Assembly: GCA_019689695.1 (NCBI GenBank)
Contig: JADGHA010000320.1
Span: 1 to 5,205, forward strand
Direction of reading: 5' to 3'
DNA from: Micromonosporaceae bacterium
GTDB lineage: Bacteria; Actinomycetota; Actinomycetes; Mycobacteriales; Micromonosporaceae
DNA: 5,205 bases
The notes under the pieces were generated by a model. That model made no database searches and was not told where the DNA came from. It saw nothing but the letters and a program-made list of their open reading frames with translations. This document shows positions 1 to 5,205 of the stretch, piece by piece. Within the stretch, counting starts at the first letter, position 1; each line of letters begins with the position of its first letter. The translations under genes and the position numbers were made by a program.

Positions 1-2
1 GC

Positions 3-1070
3 GCGGGCGCCGCAGCCGCCCCCACCCCCGCCCTGATGGCCGCCACCACCGGGGCCGGGGCCGCCGCCGCGCCCGCGGCCACGCCCGCCCCGTCGCCGAG
101 CGGCTCGACCCCGAACACCTCACCCGCTCCGCCGGGCGCGCCCACCGGCCTGGCCGCCACCCAGGTCACCACCACCTCCGTCACGCTCACCTGGGCCGCG
201 GCGACCCCCGGGTGCTGTCCCGTCGAGGGGTACGACATCACCTACCTCCAGGCGTTCAACGACATCATCTGGACGCACGCCGTCGGGAACGTCACCACCG
301 TCACCATCACGGCGAACATCCGGCCCGCCACCGAATACCGCTTCTCCGTCTCCGCCCGGGATGTCGCGGGGCACCGCTCGGCCGGCGCCTCGATCTCGGT
401 GGTCACCCCGGTCACCGACACCGGCGACACCACGCCACCCCCACGCCCGAGCAACCTCACCGCCAGCGGCACCACCGGCGGGCGCACCCTGCTGTCGTGG
501 ATGCCGCCGGCCGACACCAGCGACGTGGCCGGCTACAACGTCTACGGATTCGACGGCTGGTTCGTCTCCACGCTGCTGGGTACGACGACCGCCACCACGT
601 TCCAGGCTCCCGGCGTCACCGGGCCGCTGCCCCAGTACTACGTCCGGGCCCGCGACGCGGCCGGCAACATCTCGCTCGCGTCCAACACCGTCCCGGCCCC
701 GACCTCCAGCTCACCACCCGGGCCGTCGTCGAGCCCGTCCAGCCACCCGCCGTCCTGCCTGGTGAGCTACACCAACCAAGCACAGTGGATACGTGGGTTC
801 GTCGCGGGCATCACCGTCACCAACACCGAAAGCACCGCGGTCGACGGCTGGACGGTCACCTTCGCGTTCGGCGGGGACCAGCAGGTGACCGGCTACTGGG
901 GCGCGGTCGTGAGCCAGTCCGGAACGGCGGTCACCGCGAGCAACGCGCCCTGGAACGCGGTGATCCAGCCGGGGGCGAGCGTGTCCTTCGGCCTGCAGGG
1001 AATCTGGGCCGCCAGCAACGCGCCGCCGACCGCCTTCTCCCTCAACGGTGACGCCTGCGCGATCGCCTGA
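3..1070 (+). CDS. Secreted FN3-FN3-CBM2 carbohydrate-binding protein (5' end outside window)
   Basis: Probably an exported protein that binds cellulose or chitin; no catalytic domain is visible. The frame is open from base 3. The first ATG (base 36) has no ribosome binding site and sits inside an Ala-rich stretch resembling the end of a signal peptide, so the real start is probably upstream and the gene is partial. Counting from that ATG: Ala/Pro/Ser/Thr linker 10-32; first fibronectin type III domain about 33-125, with the vicinal pair Cys60-Cys61; second FN3 domain about 134-223; Ser/Pro linker 224-240; CBM family 2 about 241-342. The CBM2 has the flanking cysteines Cys241 and Cys341 that normally form a disulfide, and aromatic residues Trp251, Trp272, Trp288 and Trp306, which include the usual flat binding-face tryptophans. 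A catalytic domain, for example a lytic polysaccharide monooxygenase or glycoside hydrolase, could lie upstream, but the Ala-rich start makes a stand-alone binding protein more likely. The domain calls are firm; the role is inferred. Confidence 0.88.
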   Translation, partial: AGAAAAPTPALMAATTGAGAAAAPAATPAPSPSGSTPNTSPAPPGAPTGLAATQVTTTSVTLTWAAATPGCCPVEGYDITYLQAFNDIIWTHAVGNVTTVTITANIRPATEYRFSVSARDVAGHRSAGASISVVTPVTDTGDTTPPPRPSNLTASGTTGGRTLLSWMPPADTSDVAGYNVYGFDGWFVSTLLGTTTATTFQAPGVTGPLPQYYVRARDAAGNISLASNTVPAPTSSSPPGPSSSPSSHPPSCLVSYTNQAQWIRGFVAGITVTNTESTAVDGWTVTFAFGGDQQVTGYWGAVVSQSGTAVTASNAPWNAVIQPGASVSFGLQGIWAASNAPPTAFSLNGDACAIA

Positions 1071-1081
1071 GCGGCTCAGGC
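1065..1081 (+). terminator. Small GC hairpin across the stop codon of the CBM2 gene
   Basis: Bases 1065-1071 (gcctgag) pair perfectly with 1075-1081 (ctcaggc) around a 3-base loop, and the TGA stop lies in the left arm. Its position right at the gene end suggests a weak terminator or an mRNA 3'-end stabiliser. No T-run follows, which is common in high-GC actinomycetes, so the function is uncertain. Confidence 0.35.
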
Positions 1082-1178
1082 CGGTGCCGGCGTGACCCGG
1101 GTTGTCCCGACCGGTGAGGAGCCCGCAGGAGACTCTTGCGCCGCCGCTTCGCGTATGTGATTGTGAGCGCCATCGAAA

Positions 1179-1222
1179 CGACGTACGCCGATCTCTTACC
1201 GAGGTGCTCTCGGCGTACGTCG
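1179..1222. repeat. Perfect 13-bp inverted repeat, possible operator or leader hairpin
   Basis: The arm cgacgtacgccga (1179-1191) is exactly complementary to tcggcgtacgtcg (1210-1222), around an 18-base centre. The 7-base word tcgaaac occurs at 1173-1179 and again at 1224-1230, so direct repeats bracket the dyad. In RNA it would be a strong stem-loop between the CBM2 gene and the protease gene. In DNA it could be a two-site operator whose half-site centres lie about three helical turns apart. It might also be the main terminator of the upstream gene, although no T-run follows. The symmetry is seen directly; any role is inferred. Confidence 0.6.
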
Positions 1223-1239
1223 CTCGAAACCCCCACCCC

Positions 1240-1273
1240 GACGCGACCCCTCGCTACCGCGAGGGCTCGCGTC
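1240..1273 (+). promoter_or_regulatory. Strong leader hairpin just upstream of the protease ribosome binding site
   Basis: The outer stem gacgcga (1240-1246) pairs with tcgcgtc (1267-1273). The inner stem ccctcgc (1248-1254) pairs with gcgaggg (1259-1265) around the tetraloop tacc. One C-C mismatch (1247/1266) separates the two 7-bp stems. The structure ends 12 bases before the likely Shine-Dalgarno (GAGG, 1286-1289) and 22 bases before the GTG start at 1296. If transcribed it should fold stably and could affect translation or mRNA stability of the protease. It matches no riboswitch family that I recognise. Confidence 0.5.
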
Positions 1274-1295
1274 CCCTTGGAAAGTGAGGCAACCC

Positions 1296-3344
1296 GTGAA
1301 CCTCGCTCAACCCTCGGCGCGGCTGGCCGCGGCCGCCGCGGCCGGGCTGACCACCCTCGCCGTGGCCGCCGTCGTGCAGGCCTCGCCACCGTCCCCGGCA
1401 CCCACCGGCGCACAGGCCCGGACCCAGGCCGCGAAGGTGGCCGAGGCGTTCGTCGCCGGCCGGCCGCAGGTGCTGCACGCTGGCGGCGACGAAACCTTCA
1501 TCGCGCACCCGGTGATCTCCTCGGCCGGCCTGCAGTACGTCCCCTACGACCGCACGTACAAGGGCCTGCGTGTGGTCGGCGGCGACTTCGTCGTGGTGAC
1601 CGACTCGGCCGGCCAGGTCAGGTACACCTCGGTCGCCCAGCAGCAGGCGATCGGCAGCCTTGCGGTCACGCCCACCCTCGCCCGGCGCGACGCCGAGGCG
1701 GTCGCCCGCAAGCAGCTGCCCACGGTCAGCACGGTGGACAGCGCCGAACTGGTCGTCTACGCACTCGGCACGCTGAGGCTGGCCTGGGAGACCACCGTGA
1801 CCGGCGTCAGCGCCGACGGCCCGAGCCGGCTGACGGTGGACGTGGACGCGGCCACCGGTGCGGTCCTGCGCACCCAGGAGCACGTCGTCTACGGCACCGG
1901 CACCTCCGCCTACAACGGCCCGAATCCGGTGCAGATCAACACCTCGGGCTCCGGCAGCAGCTTCTCCATGCGTGACCCCACCATCACCAACCTCAGCTGC
2001 CAGGACTACAGCACCCGCGCGGTATTCACCGGCAGCGACGACGTGTGGGGCAACGGCAACGCCACCAGCAAGGAGACCGGCTGCGTCGACGCGCTGTTCG
2101 CCGCGCAGACGGAGTACCGGATGCTGGCGGCCTGGGACGGCCGCAACGGCTTCGACGGCAACGGCGGCGGGTGGCCGCTGCGGGTCGGCCTGAACGACGA
2201 GAACGCCTTCTACGACGGCACCCAGGTCGCCATCGGCCACAACACCCGCAACCAGTGGATCAGCTCGCTCGACGTGGTCGCCCACGAGCTGGGCCACGGC
2301 ATCGACGACCACACCCCTGGTGGCATCTCGGGAGGAGGCACCCAGGAGTTCGTGGCCGACACGTTCGGCGCCGCGACCGAGTGGTTCGCCAACGAGCCGT
2401 CCGCGTACGACCCACCCGACTTCCAGGTGGGCGAGGAGATCGACCTGGTCGGCAGCGGCCCGATCCGCTACATGTACAACCCGTCGCTCGCCGGCGACCC
2501 CAACTGCTACTCCAGCAGCATCCCGCGCACCGAGGTGCACGCCGCGGCCGGCCCGGGCAACCACTGGTTCTACCTGCTCGCCATGGGCTCGAACCCGACC
2601 AACGGCCAGCCGGCGAGCCCGACCTGCAACGGTTCCACGGTCACCGGGATCGGCATCCAGAAGGCCGCGAGGATCATGTACAACGCCATGCTGCTGAAGA
2701 CGTCGGCCTCCTCCTACCTGAGGTACCGGGTCTGGACGCTGCAGGCGGCGAAGAACCTCTTCCCGGGCAGCTGCACCGAGTTCAACACGGTCAAGGCCGC
2801 GTGGGACGCGGTGAGCGTGCCGGCCCAGTCCGGCGAGCCGACCTGCTCCGGCGGCACGACCCCGCCGACCACGCCGCCCGGCGGCACCTGCTCCGGCCAG
2901 CAACTGGCCAACCCCGGCTTCGAGTCGGGCCGCGTCTCGTGGACCTCGACGTCGGGCGTCATCGGCCAGTACGGCTCGGCCGGCCAGCCGCCCCACTCCG
3001 GCACCTGGAACGCCTGGCTGGACGGGTACGGCCGCACGCACACCGACACCCTGTCGCAGTCGGTGACCATACCGGCCGGCTGCCATGCCACCCTGTCGTT
3101 CTGGCTGCACATCGACAGCTCCGAGACGACCACGACCACCATGTACGACCGGCTGACCGTACGGCTCGGCTCGTCCACAGTGGCCACGTTCTCCAACCTG
3201 AACAAGGCGTCCGGGTACACCCAGCGCAGCTATGACGTCTCGTCACTGGCTGGCCAGACCGTGACGCTGACGTTCACCGGGACGGAGGACTCGATACTGC
3301 AGACCTCGTTCGTGCTCGACGACATCGCGCTGACGCTGAGCTGA
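1296..3344 (+). CDS. Secreted M4 family (thermolysin-type) zinc metalloprotease with C-terminal beta-sandwich domain
   Basis: Extracellular neutral endopeptidase made as a preproprotein. GTG 1296 is chosen because GAGG (1286-1289) lies 6 bases upstream; an in-frame GTG at 1284 (four residues longer) has poorer spacing. Numbering from 1296 (682 residues): signal peptide about 1-29, likely cut after VQA; FTP/PepSY-type propeptide about 30-200; M4 catalytic domain about 205-510; Thr/Pro linker about 517-532; C-terminal beta-sandwich about 533-682. Zinc ligands are His330 and His334 of HELGH and Glu351 of QEFVAD; Glu331 is the catalytic base. Asp355, Arg391 and His415 (EVHAAAGPGNH) match thermolysin Asp170, Arg203 and His231, and Asn303-Ala304 (ENAFYDG) match its substrate-binding Asn112-Ala113. 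The HExxH-to-Glu spacing is three residues shorter than in thermolysin and no Tyr157 equivalent is evident. Several Cys residues suggest disulfides. The C-terminal module (NPGFESG at its start) resembles domains appended to other actinomycete proteases, perhaps for substrate binding. The family call is firm. Confidence 0.95.
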   Translation: MNLAQPSARLAAAAAAGLTTLAVAAVVQASPPSPAPTGAQARTQAAKVAEAFVAGRPQVLHAGGDETFIAHPVISSAGLQYVPYDRTYKGLRVVGGDFVVVTDSAGQVRYTSVAQQQAIGSLAVTPTLARRDAEAVARKQLPTVSTVDSAELVVYALGTLRLAWETTVTGVSADGPSRLTVDVDAATGAVLRTQEHVVYGTGTSAYNGPNPVQINTSGSGSSFSMRDPTITNLSCQDYSTRAVFTGSDDVWGNGNATSKETGCVDALFAAQTEYRMLAAWDGRNGFDGNGGGWPLRVGLNDENAFYDGTQVAIGHNTRNQWISSLDVVAHELGHGIDDHTPGGISGGGTQEFVADTFGAATEWFANEPSAYDPPDFQVGEEIDLVGSGPIRYMYNPSLAGDPNCYSSSIPRTEVHAAAGPGNHWFYLLAMGSNPTNGQPASPTCNGSTVTGIGIQKAARIMYNAMLLKTSASSYLRYRVWTLQAAKNLFPGSCTEFNTVKAAWDAVSVPAQSGEPTCSGGTTPPTTPPGGTCSGQQLANPGFESGRVSWTSTSGVIGQYGSAGQPPHSGTWNAWLDGYGRTHTDTLSQSVTIPAGCHATLSFWLHIDSSETTTTTMYDRLTVRLGSSTVATFSNLNKASGYTQRSYDVSSLAGQTVTLTFTGTEDSILQTSFVLDDIALTLS

Positions 3345-3349
3345 TCGGA

Positions 3350-3393
3350 GATGGGTGGCCGGGCGGTAGGACACGGCAGCCCGGCCACCCATC
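3350..3393. terminator. Probable bidirectional terminator between convergent genes
   Basis: A perfect 15-bp stem joins 3350-3364 to 3379-3393, enclosing a 14-base loop. It begins 6 bases after the protease stop codon and lies 60 bases beyond the end of the convergent peroxidase gene. Position and stem strength support a terminator usable from both sides. No T-run is present on either strand, as is usual for actinomycete hairpin terminators. Confidence 0.75.
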
Positions 3394-3415
3394 CACAGCC
3401 CGCCGAACGGCGCGC

Positions 3416-3441
3416 AGCCGGCTGGGCGAGGCTTGCCGGCT
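3416..3441 (-). terminator. Second hairpin downstream of the peroxidase gene
   Basis: Bases 3416-3422 (agccggc) pair with 3435-3441 (gccggct) across a 12-base loop, 13 bases past the stop codon of the minus-strand peroxidase gene. It could be a primary weak terminator for that gene ahead of the stronger hairpin at 3350-3393. A 7-bp GC stem is not rare in DNA this GC-rich, so support is modest. Confidence 0.3.
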
Positions 3442-3453
3442 CGGCCGTCCGCG

Positions 3454-3942
3454 CTAGCTCGGCAGGACCTTCTCGATTGCCGCGACCAGCTCGGGCGCGT
3501 CCGGCGGCACCTGCGGGGCGAACCGCGCCGCCACCGCGCCGTCCGGTGCCACCACGAACTTCTCGAAGTTCCACCGGATGTCGCCGGTGTACCCCTCGGC
3601 GTCGGGCGTGCCGACCAGTTCGGCGTAGAGCGGGTGCCGGCCGGCGCCGTTCACCTCGACCTTCTCGGTGAGCGGGAAGGTCACGCCGTAGTTGACCTGG
3701 CAGAACTCGGCGATCTCGGCCGCCGTGCCGGGCTCCTGGCCGGCGAACTGGTTGCAGGGCACGCCCAGCACCACCAGGCCGCGGTCGGCGTACCGCTCGG
3801 CGAGCGCCTGCAGGCCGGCGTACTGCGGGGTCAGGCCGCAGCGCGAGGCCACGTTGACGATGAGCAGGGCCCGGCCGCGGTACTGGCCGAGATCGGCCGG
3901 CCCGCCCCGCAGCGCGCCGATCTCCACATCGAAGACAGACAT
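3454..3942 (-). CDS. Glutathione peroxidase family thiol peroxidase
   Basis: Cytoplasmic enzyme that reduces hydrogen peroxide and organic hydroperoxides. It has 162 residues, the usual size for bacterial single-domain members, with no signal peptide. The family signatures are NVASRCGLT (peroxidatic Cys35), GVPCNQFAGQEPG (Cys63, Gln69) and WNFEKFVV (Trp124, Asn125); Cys35, Gln69, Trp124 and Asn125 form the catalytic tetrad. Cys81 (EFCQVNYG) sits where non-mammalian members carry the resolving cysteine, so thioredoxin is the more likely reductant; actinomycetes generally use mycothiol, not glutathione. The ATG at 3942 (MSVFDVEIG) is chosen because the fold begins there. An in-frame ATG at 3993 would add 17 residues without family similarity and would overlap the divergent gene's start. 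There is no good Shine-Dalgarno; AAGG is only 2 bases from the ATG, and a -10-like TACTGT ends 7 bases before it, suggesting a leaderless or nearly leaderless mRNA. It converges on the protease gene. Confidence 0.95.
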   Translation of the reverse strand: MSVFDVEIGALRGGPADLGQYRGRALLIVNVASRCGLTPQYAGLQALAERYADRGLVVLGVPCNQFAGQEPGTAAEIAEFCQVNYGVTFPLTEKVEVNGAGRHPLYAELVGTPDAEGYTGDIRWNFEKFVVAPDGAVAARFAPQVPPDAPELVAAIEKVLPS

Positions 3943-3946
3943 GACC

Positions 3947-3974
3947 TTGACAGTACGCCCGACCGCCGGACACT
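3947..3974 (+). promoter_or_regulatory. Candidate promoter of the PHP hydrolase gene
   Basis: A perfect consensus -35, TTGACA (3947-3952), is followed after 16 bases by GACACT (3969-3974), which keeps the important second-position A and final T of a -10. The predicted start is near 3981-3984, leaving only about 8-11 bases of leader before ATG 3992. The -35 overlaps the opposite-strand -10 of the peroxidase gene (3950-3955). The -10 match is weak. Confidence 0.4.
3950..3955 (-). promoter_or_regulatory. Candidate -10 element of the peroxidase gene
   Basis: Read on the minus strand the hexamer is TACTGT, fitting the TANNNT pattern of actinomycete housekeeping promoters. It ends 7 bases before the ATG, placing the expected transcription start at or next to the start codon. 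No convincing -35 hexamer is found 16-18 bases upstream, so the call rests on the -10 and its position. Confidence 0.4.
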
Positions 3975-3991
3975 GATGCCATGCTGTGTCC

Positions 3992-5200
3992 ATGATCAGG
4001 ATCGCGGGGGAGTGGTCGCCGCAGGACCGGGCCGCGTCGGTCTACCAGTACGTCCCGGTGGAGCTACCGCCCGGCGGACGCGCACTCACGGTGACCCTTG
4101 AGTACGACCGGAGCGCGGCAGTGCTCGACCTGGGTTGCCTGGATCCGGACGGCGCGTTCCGCGGCTGGTCGGGCGCGGCGCGGGAGACGTTCACCATCAC
4201 CGAGCGCTGGGCCACGCCGGGCTACCTTCCGGGGCCGATGCCCGACGGCGCCTGGCAGGTGATGATGGGCCTGCACCGGGTCCCGCCCGAGGGCATCGGC
4301 TGGCGGCTCACGGTGTCGACCGCAGCGCCGCCCCCGCCGCAGCCCGAGGCGCCACACGGGCCCGTGGCGCCGCAGCGGCCGGCGCGGCGGCTGCCGGCGC
4401 CGCCGGGTCACCGGTGGCTCGCCGGTGACCTGCACACGCACTCCGTCCACTCGGACGGCGTGCACACCGTGCCCGAGCTGGCCCGGCTGGGCATGGCCGC
4501 CGGGCTGGACTTCCTCGCCATCACCGACCACAACACGACCAGCCATCACCCCTTACTGGCCGCCGAGTCAGGGATCCTGCTCGTCCCGGGCCAGGAAGTG
4601 ACCACCGACCGGGGACATGTCAACGCGTACGGGGACATCGGGTGGGTCGACTTCCGGGCGCCGGCCGACGAGTGGCTGTCCACGGTGGAGGAGCGCGGCG
4701 GCCTGCTGTCGGTCAACCATCCGCTCGCCGCCGATTGTGCCTGGCTGCACCCGCTGGCCGCGCGGCCGCCGCTGGTGGAGCTGTGGCATTCGGGCTGGTG
4801 GGATCGGACGTGGACGGCCCCGCTCGCCTGGTTGCTGGCCTTCCACCCGGACGCCGTCCCGGTCGGCGGCTCCGATTTCCACGCTTCCGGCCGCGGACCG
4901 GTCCTCGGTGGACCGACCACCTGGGTGCTGTGCCCGGTCACCGACCCGCGGGAGGCGACGGTCGGCATGCTCCTCGACAGCCTGCGCGCCGGCCGGGTCG
5001 CCATCAGCGAATCGCCGACCGGCCCGGTCCTGCTCCGCACCGGGGGCGAGCTGGTCGCGGTGGACGCGGACGGCGCCTACCTCACCGGATTCTCCGGCCG
5101 GCGCCGGGTGGTCCGCGGCGACAGGGCGAGCTTCCCGGACGACCCCGGTCCACAGTGGCTGGAGGACGGTCGCGCCCAGGTGCTGGCGGTCGCGGCGTGA
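3992..5200 (+). CDS. PHP-domain metallohydrolase, CehA/McbA type
   Basis: Predicted cytoplasmic metal-dependent phosphoesterase or hydrolase; the substrate is unknown. The family is named for carbaryl (carbamate ester) hydrolases, but most members are uncharacterised. The ATG at 3992 gives 402 residues; an in-frame GTG at 3986 would add two. Neither has a clear Shine-Dalgarno. Residues 1-110 look like a beta-rich N-terminal domain, then a Pro-rich linker about 112-138, then the PHP domain from about 140. Metal-binding motifs follow the usual order: His148-x-His150 in GDLHTHS, Asp155, Asp179-His180 in ITDHN, Glu202 in GQEV, His209 in GHVNAYG, His243 in NHPLA, and Asp295-x-His297 in GGSDFHA, enough for a two- or three-metal centre. 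Residues about 340-402 form a short beta-rich tail. No signal peptide or membrane segment is visible. It is divergent from the peroxidase gene. The frame is complete; only five bases follow the stop, so any operon partner downstream cannot be seen. The fold call is firm and the substrate open. Confidence 0.92.
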   Translation: MIRIAGEWSPQDRAASVYQYVPVELPPGGRALTVTLEYDRSAAVLDLGCLDPDGAFRGWSGAARETFTITERWATPGYLPGPMPDGAWQVMMGLHRVPPEGIGWRLTVSTAAPPPPQPEAPHGPVAPQRPARRLPAPPGHRWLAGDLHTHSVHSDGVHTVPELARLGMAAGLDFLAITDHNTTSHHPLLAAESGILLVPGQEVTTDRGHVNAYGDIGWVDFRAPADEWLSTVEERGGLLSVNHPLAADCAWLHPLAARPPLVELWHSGWWDRTWTAPLAWLLAFHPDAVPVGGSDFHASGRGPVLGGPTTWVLCPVTDPREATVGMLLDSLRAGRVAISESPTGPVLLRTGGELVAVDADGAYLTGFSGRRRVVRGDRASFPDDPGPQWLEDGRAQVLAVAA

Positions 5201-5205
5201 GGCCA

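Noticed and set aside
1160..1169. attgtgagcg, identical to one half of the E. coli lac operator
   Set aside because: There is no matching second half-site downstream, so no palindrome forms. A 10-base half-match in an actinomycete is not evidence of a LacI-family operator. The CebR-type 14-bp palindrome was also not found.
1161..1189. Possible protease promoter, TTGTGA (1161-1166) with TACGCC (1184-1189) after 17 bases
   Set aside because: The -10 hexamer is poor and lacks the final T. Other pairings nearby, such as TTGCGC at 1136-1141, have spacers that are too short. The promoter location stays open.
1102..1287. A 61-codon open frame in the gap before the protease gene
   Set aside because: It has no recognisable domain and runs through both hairpin regions, whose symmetry suggests a non-coding role.
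1254..3110. A 618-codon minus-strand open frame antisense to the protease gene
   Set aside because: It is composed mostly of Arg, Gly, Ala and Val with no recognisable domain. Long antisense frames are expected opposite GC-rich genes with strong third-position bias, and the plus strand encodes a clear M4 protease.
2045..3235. A 396-codon plus-strand frame inside the protease gene
   Set aside because: It is Arg/Pro/Gly-rich low-complexity translation, out of frame with a protein whose motifs are unmistakable.
3401..3412. Short palindrome cgccg-aa-cggcg between the convergent genes
   Set aside because: Its loop is too small unless the stem is cut to 4 bp, which is unremarkable at this GC content.
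3943..3993. N-terminal extension of the peroxidase to the ATG at 3993
   Set aside because: The 17 extra residues lack family similarity and would overlap the start of the divergent PHP gene. The internal ATG at 3942 matches the standard start of the fold.

Overview
The window is GC-rich DNA with strong G/C third-position bias. It carries two secreted proteins of a type common in mycelial soil actinomycetes. Codon use, the Ala/Pro/Thr-rich linkers and the FN3-FN3-CBM2 and M4 plus C-terminal beta-sandwich architectures suggest an actinomycete, plausibly of the Micromonosporaceae (Actinoplanes/Micromonospora-like). The family-level assignment is inference from the sequence alone.

Layout: (1) Positions 3-1070, plus strand: the 3' part of a secreted, apparently non-catalytic carbohydrate-binding protein with two fibronectin type III domains, a Ser/Pro linker and a family 2 carbohydrate-binding module. 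Its true start probably lies left of the window. (2) Positions 1071-1295: a 225-bp leader rich in dyad symmetry. It holds a small hairpin across the preceding stop codon, a perfect 13-bp inverted repeat (1179-1222), and a 7+7-bp hairpin (1240-1273) just before the next ribosome binding site. (3) Positions 1296-3344, plus strand: a secreted M4 (thermolysin-type) zinc metalloprotease with signal peptide, FTP/PepSY propeptide, catalytic domain and a C-terminal beta-sandwich domain. (4) Positions 3345-3453: a convergent gene junction with a perfect 15-bp hairpin, probably a shared terminator. (5) Positions 3454-3942, minus strand: a glutathione-peroxidase-family thiol peroxidase. (6) Positions 3943-3991: a 49-bp divergent promoter gap in which the two promoters seem to overlap. 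(7) Positions 3992-5200, plus strand: a PHP-domain metallohydrolase of the CehA/McbA type.

How they fit together: the first two genes encode exported proteins that would act on polysaccharide and protein outside the cell. The long structured gap between them argues for separate transcription or separate control of the protease. The last two encode cytoplasmic enzymes, a peroxide-detoxifying enzyme and a metal-dependent hydrolase of unknown substrate, transcribed divergently from a compact shared promoter region. I see no mobile element, CRISPR array, tRNA, rRNA or frameshift. The gene content is ordinary; the most interesting parts are the structured protease leader and the overlapping divergent promoters.
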